Assembly (NCBI GenBank): GCA_937874455.1
Contig: CALNBE010000122.1
Location: 1-6,869, forward strand
Length of the DNA stretch: 6,869 bases
Source of the DNA: an uncultured Opitutia bacterium
Lineage (GTDB): Bacteria; Verrucomicrobiota; Verrucomicrobiia; Opitutales; UBA953
Direction of reading: 5' to 3'
Shown: in pieces, positions 1 to 6,473 of the stretch
How the letters are laid out: the number at the start of each line of letters is the position of its first letter
Position numbering within the stretch: position 1 is the first letter of the stretch
Notes under the pieces: model-generated
What the model was told of the DNA's origin: nothing
Databases searched by the model: none
Seen by the model: only the letters and a program-made list of their open reading frames with translations
Translations under genes and position numbers: made by a program

Positions 1-28
1 CATCCGCGCCCGTCGCTTCAACGGGGCC
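1..28. repeat. Inverted fragment of CRISPR repeat plus spacer
   Basis: These 28 bases are the exact reverse complement of positions 97-124, which are the last 14 bases of a CRISPR repeat plus the first 14 bases of the spacer after it. The inverted piece joins a direct-orientation repeat end (25-38) through the self-complementary GGCC at 25-28. The result is a perfect 26-bp palindrome at 14-39, centred between 26 and 27. Whether the inverted copy continues to the left cannot be seen. It may be a real inversion in the array or a fold-back chimera from amplification or assembly at a contig end. Confidence 0.85.
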
Positions 29-396
29 CCGTTGAAGCGTCGAACCCCGATGTTATCTCCGCCCCTAATGCGTCATTCCTCCGCGTGATTTCACGCGGCC
101 CCGTTGAAGCGACGGGCGCGGATGTGATCACGCCTCCAGTTCCTTATTCCTCCGCGTGATTTCACGCGGCCCCGTTGAAGCAAGCCTGGCCCGGCGCAAA
201 AGCGCGGGGCGGGGATGATTCCTCCGCGTGATTTCACGCGGCCCCGTTGAAGCTATGCCCATGTGCCTGAGTATGAGCGGGCGAATAAATTCCTCCGCGT
301 GATTTCACGCGGCCCCGTTGAAGCTCGGGAGTGGCCGAATCAGGTGTTTCCGGTGAAGGGATTCCTCCGCGTGATTTCACGCGGCCCCGTTGAAAG
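25..396 (+). CRISPR. CRISPR array, leader-distal end, 36-bp repeats
   Basis: Four identical 36-bp repeats lie at 75-110, 146-181, 218-253 and 289-324. A fifth, at 361-396, matches for 34 bases and then ends AG instead of GC. A 3' repeat fragment of 14 bases lies at 25-38. Spacers are 39-74 (36 bp), 111-145 (35), 182-217 (36), 254-288 (35) and 325-360 (36), all different. Each repeat is ATTCCT, an 8-bp stem arm CCGCGTGA, TT, the matching arm TCACGCGG, then CCCCGTTGAAGC. The terminal GTTGAAGC resembles the ATTGAAAC-type 5' handle of many type I and III crRNAs, and the decayed repeat is at the right. Both suggest rightward transcription with the leader outside the window to the left. No cas gene is visible, so the subtype cannot be assigned. 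The array ends about 70 bp from the gyrA stop codon and points toward it. Confidence 0.95.
361..396 (+). repeat. Degenerate terminal CRISPR repeat
   Basis: This is the last repeat of the array. The final two bases differ from the other copies (AAAG instead of AAGC at the end), and no further repeat follows. Degenerate repeats usually mark the oldest, leader-distal end. The end of this repeat forms a small 6-bp inverted repeat with the bases after it (388-393 with 397-402), which may be chance. Confidence 0.8.
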
Positions 397-467
397 TCAA
401 CGACACGAGACAAAGCTAACAAGCGCGCGCGTTGGGTGGCCGTTTGGCCAGGGAATCTTTCGACGAA

Positions 468-3035
468 TTATGCTTCGGTTGGTGAAGTTTCCTCTGCGGT
501 GTCGTTGGCGGCTTCAACGTCTTCCTCTGTGCGGACGACCTTGCAGATCGCGATGATGGATTCGCCTTTTTCCAGATCCATGAGCTTCACGCCCTGGGCG
601 TTGCGGCCGGTCTGGCGGATTTCCTTCACACGGGTACGGATGGCCTGACCGCTCTTGGTGAGGAGCATCACCTCGTCCTCTTCGCGGACGCTGAGCGCGC
701 CGGCGACGGTGGCGCCGCCCTTGGTTTTGATGGCGATCACGCCTTTTCCTCCGCGCGACTGGACGCGGTAGATCGGGCCTTCATCGTCGTCGAATAAAGT
801 GCGTTTGCCGAGTCCGTTGGTGGCGGCGATGAGCAGGGTGCAATCGGGGTCGACGACTTCCATCGCCTGCACTTTGTCCTTCGCGCCAAGTTTCATGCCG
901 CGCACTCCGGCAGCGGCTCGGCCCACCAAGCGGATGCCCTTCGGGGCTTTCTCGGTGGTTTCCTCCGCGTCGGCGGCATCCTCATTTTCCTCCGCGGCTT
1001 CGTCGCCCTTGTCGTCGAAGATCGGAAAGCGGATGCCCATGCCGTGCTCGGAGACCATCATCACCTCGCCCTGATCGGGGGTGAGTTTCACCGCGATCAG
1101 CTCGTCGCCTTCCTTGATATTGATGGCGATAATGCCGGTGCGGCGGCAGTTGGCGTATTCGGAGAGTTTGGTCTTTTTCACCATGCCCAGAGCGGTGCCG
1201 AAGACGAGGCACTGGTCCTCGGAAAATTCCTTGATGCAGACCATGGCGGCGAGCTTTTCGCCCTCCTGCAACTGGAGCACATTGGTCAAGGCGCGGCCCT
1301 TGGTGGCGCGGGCGCCCTCGGGGATTTCGTAAACTTTTTCCACGTAAACGCGGCCATTGTTCATGAAAAACATGATAGTGTCGTGAGTGGAGGCGGTGAA
1401 AAGGTGCTCGATGAAATCCTCGTCGTAGGTTTCGGAGCCGATCAGGCCTTTTCCTCCGCGCCGTTGCGAGCGATAGGAGGAAACGGCGGTGCGTTTGATG
1501 AAGCCCGAGTGGGAAACGGTGATGATGCAGCCCTCGTTGGCGATGATGTCCTCCATGCGCATCTCGCCCTCGGCGGCCTGGATGCGGGTCCGGCGCGGGG
1601 ACTCGTATTTCTTCGCCGCCTCGCGGAGTTCGGTTTTCACCAAAGTCAACAGCTTGGCTTCACTGGCGAGGATGGACTTCAGCTCCTCGATGGTGGCGAG
1701 CAACTGGGCGTATTCCTCCTCGATTTTGTCGCGCTCCAGCCCGGTCAGTTGGTAGAGGCGCAAATCGAGAATGGCGTTGGCCTGACGTTCGCTGAGCGCG
1801 TATTTGGCGATCAATTTCTCCCGCGCCTCATCGCGATTGGCGGAGGCCCGGATGATCTTCACGAAGTCGTCCAGATTGCGCAGGGCGATGCGGAAGCCCT
1901 CCAAGATGTGGGCGCGGTCCTCGGCCTTGCGGAGACGGAACTGGGTGCGGCGGGTGATAACATCGCGACGGTGCTCGATGAAGCATTCGAGCATTTCGCG
2001 GAGATTCATTTGCTTCGGCCGGCGCTGGTCGAGCGCGAGGAGAATGACGCCAAAGGAGGATTCGAGCGCGGTGTGCTTGAAGAGCTTGTTGATCACCACG
2101 CGCGGGGTTTCGCCACGCTTGAGTTCGATCACGATGCGGGTGCTCTCGTCGGATTCGTTGCGCAGGTCGCTCACCTCGTCGAGCACCTTGTCGCGAATCA
2201 GGTCCGCGATTTTTTCCACCAGGGTGGCGCGGTTGACGTTGTAAGGGATCTCGGTGATGACGATCTGCTCCTTGCCGCCCTTGAGTTCCTCGACGTGGGC
2301 CACGCCGCGGGTGCGCACCACGCCGCGTCCGGTGCGGATGTATTGGGAAATCGCCTCACGACCGTTGATCACACCACCGGTCGGAAAGTCCGGCCCCTGC
2401 ACAATGCTTTCAATCTCCTCAAAGCTGAGCGCGGGGTTGTCGACCAAGCGGCAGGTCACCTCGACCAATTCACCCAAATTATGCGGGGGGATGTTGGTGG
2501 TCATGCCAACCGCGATGCCGGTCGAGCCATTCATCAACAGGTGCGGCAAACGGCACGGCAGAACACTCGGCTCGGTGGTGGACTCGTTGTAGTTCGGCGT
2601 AAAGTCCACCGTGTCCTCGTCGATGTCGGCCACCAACTCGCCGGCGATTTCCGCCAGCTTGGCCTCGGTGTAACGGTAGGCCGCCGCGTTGTCGCCTTCG
2701 ATGGAGCCGAAATTCCCCTGCGGAAAAATCAGCGGGTAGCGCATCACCCAGTCCTGCGCCATGCGCACCAGCGTGTCGTAAACCGAGGCGTCACCGTGCG
2801 GGTGGTAGTTTTTCAGAACTTCTCCGACCACCCCGGCGCACTTGGTAAAGGAGCGGTTGAACAGCAGGCCTTCGCGCAACATCGCGTAAAGAATGCGGCG
2901 CTGCACCGGCTTCAGCCCGTCGCGCGCATCCGGCAGCGCCCGCGAGACGATCACCGACATCGAGTAGTCGATGTAGGCCGTCTGCATGATGTCCGTGATG
3001 TTGGTCGTGGAGAGTTTTTCGTTTTCGGTATACAT
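468..3035 (-). CDS. gyrA: DNA gyrase subunit A
   Basis: This is the breakage-reunion subunit of gyrase, a cytoplasmic type IIA topoisomerase that forms A2B2 with GyrB and introduces negative supercoils. It is 855 aa, a normal length. The N-terminal domain has QRRILYAM near residue 45, the HPHGD motif at 78-82 and the catalytic tyrosine Y122 in RYTE, the same number as in E. coli. The conserved NESDEST segment marks the middle of the protein. The C-terminal beta-pinwheel carries the GyrA box QRRGGKG at 524-530, which is needed for DNA wrapping and separates gyrase from topoisomerase IV ParC. A second box-like motif, QSRGGKG, lies at 759-765. An acidic insert lies at about 674-695 and the tail is acidic. 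Position 83 is Ala. The ATG start gives the expected N-terminus (YTEN...ITDIMQTAYIDYSMSVI), but no Shine-Dalgarno lies upstream, only A/T-rich sequence. It is probably co-transcribed with gyrB. Confidence 0.98.
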   Translation of the reverse strand: MYTENEKLSTTNITDIMQTAYIDYSMSVIVSRALPDARDGLKPVQRRILYAMLREGLLFNRSFTKCAGVVGEVLKNYHPHGDASVYDTLVRMAQDWVMRYPLIFPQGNFGSIEGDNAAAYRYTEAKLAEIAGELVADIDEDTVDFTPNYNESTTEPSVLPCRLPHLLMNGSTGIAVGMTTNIPPHNLGELVEVTCRLVDNPALSFEEIESIVQGPDFPTGGVINGREAISQYIRTGRGVVRTRGVAHVEELKGGKEQIVITEIPYNVNRATLVEKIADLIRDKVLDEVSDLRNESDESTRIVIELKRGETPRVVINKLFKHTALESSFGVILLALDQRRPKQMNLREMLECFIEHRRDVITRRTQFRLRKAEDRAHILEGFRIALRNLDDFVKIIRASANRDEAREKLIAKYALSERQANAILDLRLYQLTGLERDKIEEEYAQLLATIEELKSILASEAKLLTLVKTELREAAKKYESPRRTRIQAAEGEMRMEDIIANEGCIITVSHSGFIKRTAVSSYRSQRRGGKGLIGSETYDEDFIEHLFTASTHDTIMFFMNNGRVYVEKVYEIPEGARATKGRALTNVLQLQEGEKLAAMVCIKEFSEDQCLVFGTALGMVKKTKLSEYANCRRTGIIAINIKEGDELIAVKLTPDQGEVMMVSEHGMGIRFPIFDDKGDEAAEENEDAADAEETTEKAPKGIRLVGRAAAGVRGMKLGAKDKVQAMEVVDPDCTLLIAATNGLGKRTLFDDDEGPIYRVQSRGGKGVIAIKTKGGATVAGALSVREEDEVMLLTKSGQAIRTRVKEIRQTGRNAQGVKLMDLEKGESIIAICKVVRTEEDVEAANDTAEETSPTEA

Positions 3036-3075
3036 TGTTTTAAAGTTTTAAGGGAGCGGTGCCGTCGGTGTTTTG

Positions 3076-3107
3076 TTTTCAACAGGAGGACGTGGAGATC
3101 GTGGAGA
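3076..3107. repeat. Left arm of 32-bp inverted repeat around GxxExxY gene
   Basis: The arm matches the reverse complement of 3643-3674 at 30 of 32 positions. Its core is AACAGGAGG followed by two near-identical 9-mers, ACGTGGAGA and TCGTGGAGA. It lies 40 bp before the gyrA start and 23 bp after the GxxExxY stop codon. Confidence 0.9.
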
Positions 3108-3130
3108 TTCGGGAAACAACCCCCATCGAG

Positions 3131-3580
3131 TTAAGACAGAACCTCCGTTCGCAGAAAATCGCAGGTTTTGGGTTTATCCAACGAGAGCCGAACTAGGCCG
3201 TTGATCAATTTTTCTTCATGGTAATTGAAGATCAAACCAGCCCTGATATTCAACAGACGCATATAGCTGAGAAGCTGCGCTTGGAAACGCGGATGCATTT
3301 GCTCGACCGCCTTGTTTTCCACCAAGACCTGATCATTCACAATTAGATCACTGCGCAAGGTTTGCTCGAAGGTGAATCCCTTGTAAGTGATTTGGACCTT
3401 GCTTTGCTGGCGAACAAAATGTCCGCGAAGTCCAAGCTCTCGAATTAATGCCATCTCGTAAACAGACTCCAAGAGGCCCGGCCCAAAAGCCCGATGCACC
3501 TCAATCGCGGCCCCAATGATGTCCGCAGTGAGTTGGCCCAACGGATCAGCCGGATTGTTCTTGAGTGGAAATTGGCTCAT
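3131..3580 (-). CDS. GxxExxY family protein, predicted PD-(D/E)XK nuclease-like
   Basis: This is a small protein of 149 aa. It carries the family signature GLLESVY at residues 35-41, preceded by AIEVHRAFGP. The putative nuclease core follows: D78 in LRSDLIV, then E88 and K90 in VENKA, which fits the D...ExK pattern of the PD-(D/E)XK fold, and then a conserved Q102..Y106 segment. There is no signal peptide or membrane segment. The cellular role of the family is not established, and nuclease activity is an inference from the motif. The ATG start is fixed by an in-frame stop codon at 3593-3595. No Shine-Dalgarno lies next to it. The gene lies inside the inverted-repeat cassette between gyrB and gyrA and reads in the same direction. 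Its G+C is lower than its neighbours', which suggests acquisition by transfer. It looks intact. Confidence 0.9.
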   Translation of the reverse strand: MSQFPLKNNPADPLGQLTADIIGAAIEVHRAFGPGLLESVYEMALIRELGLRGHFVRQQSKVQITYKGFTFEQTLRSDLIVNDQVLVENKAVEQMHPRFQAQLLSYMRLLNIRAGLIFNYHEEKLINGLVRLSLDKPKTCDFLRTEVLS

Positions 3581-3591
3581 ATGAAATGAAC

Positions 3592-3622
3592 ATTAAAAAC
3601 GTGGGCGTGCTGCCTTTTTCAA
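3592..3622 (-). promoter_or_regulatory. Possible weak promoter before the GxxExxY gene
   Basis: On the minus strand, TTGAAA (3617-3622) is followed after 19 bases by TTTAAT (3592-3597), resembling sigma-70 boxes with a long spacer. Transcription would begin only a few bases before the ATG. The pair lies inside the cassette, so it could let the gene be expressed independently of gyrB and also feed gyrA. Boxes this weak can occur by chance. Confidence 0.2.
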
Positions 3623-3642
3623 GGCACTCTCATTTGGAAAAT

Positions 3643-3674
3643 TCTCCACGCTCTCCACGTCCTCCTGTTAAAAA
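3643..3674. repeat. Right arm of 32-bp inverted repeat around GxxExxY gene
   Basis: This is the partner of 3076-3107. On the transcribed minus strand the two arms would pair through 30 Watson-Crick pairs and one G-U pair, with a single G-A mismatch. The arm begins 13 bp after the gyrB stop codon. On the minus strand it contains AGGAGG, but this is more than 60 bases before the GxxExxY ATG with an in-frame stop between, so it is not that gene's ribosome binding site. Confidence 0.9.
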
Positions 3675-3687
3675 ATTTACTCCGGCC

Positions 3688-6285
3688 TCACACGTCCAGA
3701 TAGGAGGCGTTGAGGGCGTTGTCTTCGATGAAGGTGCGGCGCATGGGCACATCCTCGCCCATCAGCATGGTGAAGATGCGGTTGGCCTCGGCGGCGTCGC
3801 GGATGTCCACCTTGAGCAAGCGGCGGGTTTTCGGGTCCATGGTGGTTTCGTAGAGCTGCTTGGCATTCATTTCCCCCAGCCCTTTGTAGCGCTGAATCGA
3901 GAGGCCGCGGCGACCGAACTGGCGAATCTGGTTCACCAGTTCGAGGATGCTGTGCAACGGCACGATGGTGTTTTTCTTCGCGGCAGCACGGGCTTCGTCG
4001 TCGTTGGTCGGCGGCGCACCTTCGATCAATTCGTAGCGCGGCCCCTCGCCCGGCGTGAACTGCTGCACATCGAAACCGGCCTTGGCCATTTCGCGGAGCA
4101 AATTGCTCATCTGCTCGGCCTCGTAGATTTCGTAAACATTGATGCGTTGCTGGACGGTCACGCCGTCCACCACCACCTCGCGCGCCACGGTGTCGGCGAG
4201 CACGTCCTCAATGTTTTGCTCGACGAAGAAATGCGTCCGCTCGTCCGTGTTGAAGATGTATTTGAACTCCTCCTTATTGCCGGTGCGGATGCGGGCGAGG
4301 AAACGCGGCAGCTCGTAGGTCTCGTCTTTCCGCTGGTCGAGGTATTCCGGGAGAACGCAGCCGTAGCGGATCACGCCGCCGCCGAGCTGTTCCAGCCGCG
4401 AAAGAAATTCGACGATTTTGTCCAGCTTGGCGCCGGGAAACTGGTGCTGGTCGCGCAAGCGCACCAAGGTCGCGTCCTCCAGTCCCAGTTCGAGCAAAAT
4501 CTTGTTCAAATCGGCATCATTATCGATGTACTGCTCGCGCTTCTTGCGCTTGATTTTGTAGAGCGGCGGCTGGGCGATATAGACGTAGCCCGCGTCGATC
4601 AACCCGCGCATCTGGCGGTAAAGGAAAGTCAGCAGCAGGGTGCGGATGTGCGAGCCGTCCACGTCCGCGTCGGTCATGATAATGATTTTGTGGTAGCGGC
4701 ATTTGGTCGCGTCGAAGGAGCCGTCGCCCTCGTGGTCGCCGATGCCGGTGCCGACGGTAGTGATGATGTTGCGGATTTGTTCGCTCGAAAGCACCTTGTC
4801 GAGGCGGGCTTTTTCCACGTTCAGGATTTTTCCGCGCAGCGGCAAAATCGCCTGGTAGCGGCGGTCACGGCCGGTTTTCGCCGAGCCGCCCGCGGAGTCG
4901 CCTTCGACGATGAACACTTCGCACAACTCGGGATTTTTCTCCGAGCAATCGGCGAGTTTCCCCGGCAAACCGCCGCCGGACATGGCGGACTTGCGCACAG
5001 TTTCGCGGGCCTTGCGGGCGGCCTCGCGGGCACGGGCGGCGTTCAGGCAGGCATCGATGATGCGCTTGGCGGTTTTCGGCTCGGTTTCAAAAGTGTATTT
5101 GAGCTGCTCGCCGACCACGTTCTGCACGATGCCCTCCACCTCGGGATTGGTGAGGCGAGTTTTGTTTTGCGACTGGAATTTCGGGTCGGGGTGTTTGACG
5201 GAGATCACCGCCACCAAGCCCTCGCGCATGTCCTCGCCGGAAAGGCGCGCATCCTTGTCCTTGAGCAGGTTGTTGGCCTTGGCGTAATTGTTGACCACCC
5301 GGGTGAGCGCGGAGCGAAAGCCCGAGAGGTGGGTGCCACCCTCCGGATTGTTGATCAAATTGGTGTAGGTGAAAACCAGCTCGGAGTAATTCGTGTTGTA
5401 CTGCAGAGCCACGTCCACAGTCATTTTCCGCGCGCCGGGCTTGGCCGGATTTTTGTCCGAAATCACCACCGGATTCGCCGGGTCAGTGATGTCCACCTCC
5501 GCCGAAATGAGGATCGGTTTGTCGTGCAACACCGTCTCGTTCTGGTTGAGAAATTTCACGTATTCGGCGATGCCCTTCTCGAAGAAAAACTTTTCGCTGT
5601 GGCCGGTGCGGTCGTCCTTAATCTCAATGCTCAGGCCGGGGACGAGAAAGGCCAGCTCGCGCATCCGGCGCACCAAAATGTCATATTTGAACTCGCGGGT
5701 GACGACGAAGATTTCCGGGTCGGGTCGGAAGGTGATCTTGGTGCCGGTGCGCTTGGTTTTGCCGATTTCCTTGATCCCCTCGGTGACTTTTCCCCGGGAA
5801 AACTGCATGTGGTAAACCGCCCCGTCGCGGGAAACCTCCGCTTCGAAGAACTCCGAAAGCGCGTTGACGCACTTGGCCCCCACGCCGTTCAAGCCGCCCG
5901 AAACCTGATACGCGCCTTTCTCAAATTTTCCTCCGGCGTGCAGATTGGTCAGCACCAGCTCCAGCGTCGGAATTTTTTCCTCCGGGTGCATCGCCACCGG
6001 GATACCGCGCCCGTTGTCCTCGACGGAAATCGAGCCGTCCAAGTGGATCTCGACCTTGATTTGCGAGGCAAATCCGGCCAGTGCCTCGTCGATGGAATTG
6101 TCCACGATCTCGTAAACACAATGGTGCAGCCCCGTCTCATTGGTGTCGCCGATGTACATCCCCGGCCGTTCGCGGACCGCCTCCAGTCCCTTGAGTCGTT
6201 TGATGTCTCCGGCGTCATAACTGGCCTTGCCGGCGTGCTTTTTGCTGGGAGATTTCTGTTCGGGTATGCTGTCGGAGTCGGCCAT
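3688..6285 (-). CDS. gyrB: DNA gyrase subunit B
   Basis: This is the ATPase subunit of gyrase, partner of the GyrA encoded downstream. It is 865 aa, the long form. The GHKL ATPase has E59 and N63 in EIVDN, D90-G94 in DNGRG, LHAGGK at 115-120 and GGLNGVGAKCVN at 130-141. The transducer follows with the QNK lysine K375. The TOPRIM domain has E461-D463 in EGDSAGGSAK and the metal-binding D539, D541 and D543 in TDADVDGSH. About 180 residues then separate the TOPRIM core from RYKGLGEMN at 799-807, matching the insert of E. coli-type GyrB and absent from the shorter GyrBs. The C-terminus is typical. The G2 box has Asn where E. coli GyrB has His. The ATG gives a normal N-terminus with a basic, Ser-rich lead of about 20 residues. 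No Shine-Dalgarno is seen before it. It is probably the first gene of the gyrB-GxxExxY-gyrA unit. Confidence 0.98.
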   Translation of the reverse strand: MADSDSIPEQKSPSKKHAGKASYDAGDIKRLKGLEAVRERPGMYIGDTNETGLHHCVYEIVDNSIDEALAGFASQIKVEIHLDGSISVEDNGRGIPVAMHPEEKIPTLELVLTNLHAGGKFEKGAYQVSGGLNGVGAKCVNALSEFFEAEVSRDGAVYHMQFSRGKVTEGIKEIGKTKRTGTKITFRPDPEIFVVTREFKYDILVRRMRELAFLVPGLSIEIKDDRTGHSEKFFFEKGIAEYVKFLNQNETVLHDKPILISAEVDITDPANPVVISDKNPAKPGARKMTVDVALQYNTNYSELVFTYTNLINNPEGGTHLSGFRSALTRVVNNYAKANNLLKDKDARLSGEDMREGLVAVISVKHPDPKFQSQNKTRLTNPEVEGIVQNVVGEQLKYTFETEPKTAKRIIDACLNAARAREAARKARETVRKSAMSGGGLPGKLADCSEKNPELCEVFIVEGDSAGGSAKTGRDRRYQAILPLRGKILNVEKARLDKVLSSEQIRNIITTVGTGIGDHEGDGSFDATKCRYHKIIIMTDADVDGSHIRTLLLTFLYRQMRGLIDAGYVYIAQPPLYKIKRKKREQYIDNDADLNKILLELGLEDATLVRLRDQHQFPGAKLDKIVEFLSRLEQLGGGVIRYGCVLPEYLDQRKDETYELPRFLARIRTGNKEEFKYIFNTDERTHFFVEQNIEDVLADTVAREVVVDGVTVQQRINVYEIYEAEQMSNLLREMAKAGFDVQQFTPGEGPRYELIEGAPPTNDDEARAAAKKNTIVPLHSILELVNQIRQFGRRGLSIQRYKGLGEMNAKQLYETTMDPKTRRLLKVDIRDAAEANRIFTMLMGEDVPMRRTFIEDNALNASYLDV

Positions 6286-6338
6286 ATTTTCAGTAAAGGA
6301 AGTTGTGTTTTAAAACTTTTGCCAAAGGGAGAAAAGCT

Positions 6339-6374
6339 ACGAAAAAACCGCCCCGCCGCAAGGGGTTTTTCCGT
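6339..6374 (-). terminator. Hairpin with A/T tracts, possible terminator between hydrolase and gyrB
   Basis: On the minus strand, ACGGAAAAACC (6364-6374) can pair with GGTTTTTTCGT (6339-6349), giving 11 pairs with one G-U around a 14-base G/C-rich loop. The T-run in the 3' arm is typical of an intrinsic terminator that uses flanking A and T tracts. It lies 100 bp after the hydrolase stop and about 50 bp before the gyrB start, so it could end the hydrolase transcript and isolate gyrB. The gyrB promoter must lie close by, but I see no convincing boxes. Confidence 0.4.
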
Positions 6375-6410
6375 TTTTTAAACCTATCGTGAACAGCAAC
6401 TTCCACAGCC

Positions 6411-6463
6411 AAATTTCCTCCGCCAGCCAAACCCGTCCACCGGCCCCGCCGCGGAGGAAATTT
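6411..6463. repeat. Perfect 13-bp inverted repeat downstream of the hydrolase gene
   Basis: AAATTTCCTCCGC (6411-6423) and GCGGAGGAAATTT (6451-6463) are exact reverse complements separated by 27 bases. The nearer arm begins 10 bases after the hydrolase stop codon. No T-run follows on the minus strand, so it is not a classic terminator. It could stabilise the mRNA 3' end or be a palindromic repeat element. Confidence 0.7.
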
Positions 6464-6473
6464 CCGCCAAAAA

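Larger units (their letters stand above)
3076..3674. mobile_element. Candidate inverted-repeat-bounded cassette carrying a GxxExxY gene
   Basis: This 599-bp unit is bounded by the 32-bp inverted repeats and holds only the GxxExxY gene. It sits between gyrB and gyrA, two genes that are often adjacent. Its gene is clearly lower in G+C than the gyrase genes: 84 of 180 bases at 3181-3360, against 40 of 60 in a sampled gyrB line at 4561-4620. No transposase is present and I see no target-site duplication outside the arms. The mobile nature is inferred from the terminal repeats and base composition. An alternative is a repeat pair that works at the RNA level. Confidence 0.45.

Noticed and set aside
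234..422. Short minus-strand open frame with a repeated RGRVKSRGGI peptide
   Set aside because: The peptide repetition comes from translating the CRISPR repeats, not from a repeat protein.
437..450. Small hairpin TGGCC-GTTT-GGCCA downstream of gyrA
   Set aside because: The stem is only 5 bp and no T-run follows on the minus strand, so I cannot support it as the gyrA terminator.
1446..1466. TTCCTCCGCG shared by the GyrA box codons, other gyrA sites and the CRISPR repeat
   Set aside because: The shared decamer reflects codon choice for RGG and EE in a G+C-rich gene. The flanking bases do not match the repeat, so it is not a spacer target or repeat remnant.
1044..3134. Open frame of 696 codons on the plus strand opposite gyrA
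   Set aside because: It is antisense to gyrA with a low-complexity His/Val/Gly/Ala-rich translation typical of a shadow frame.
3612..3625. GCCTT-TTTC-AAGGC hairpin before the GxxExxY gene
   Set aside because: The stem is 5 bp, no T-run follows on either strand, and a terminator here would cut off its own downstream gene.
3688..6285. Topoisomerase IV (parE/parC) as an alternative for the two large genes
   Set aside because: The A subunit has a canonical GyrA box and full pinwheel domain, and the B subunit has the long GyrB-type insert after TOPRIM.
3565..6381. Open frame of 938 codons on the plus strand opposite gyrB
   Set aside because: It runs antisense to an unmistakable gyrB and is explained by high G+C codon use, in which the opposite strand has few stop codons. 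Its translation shows no recognisable domain.
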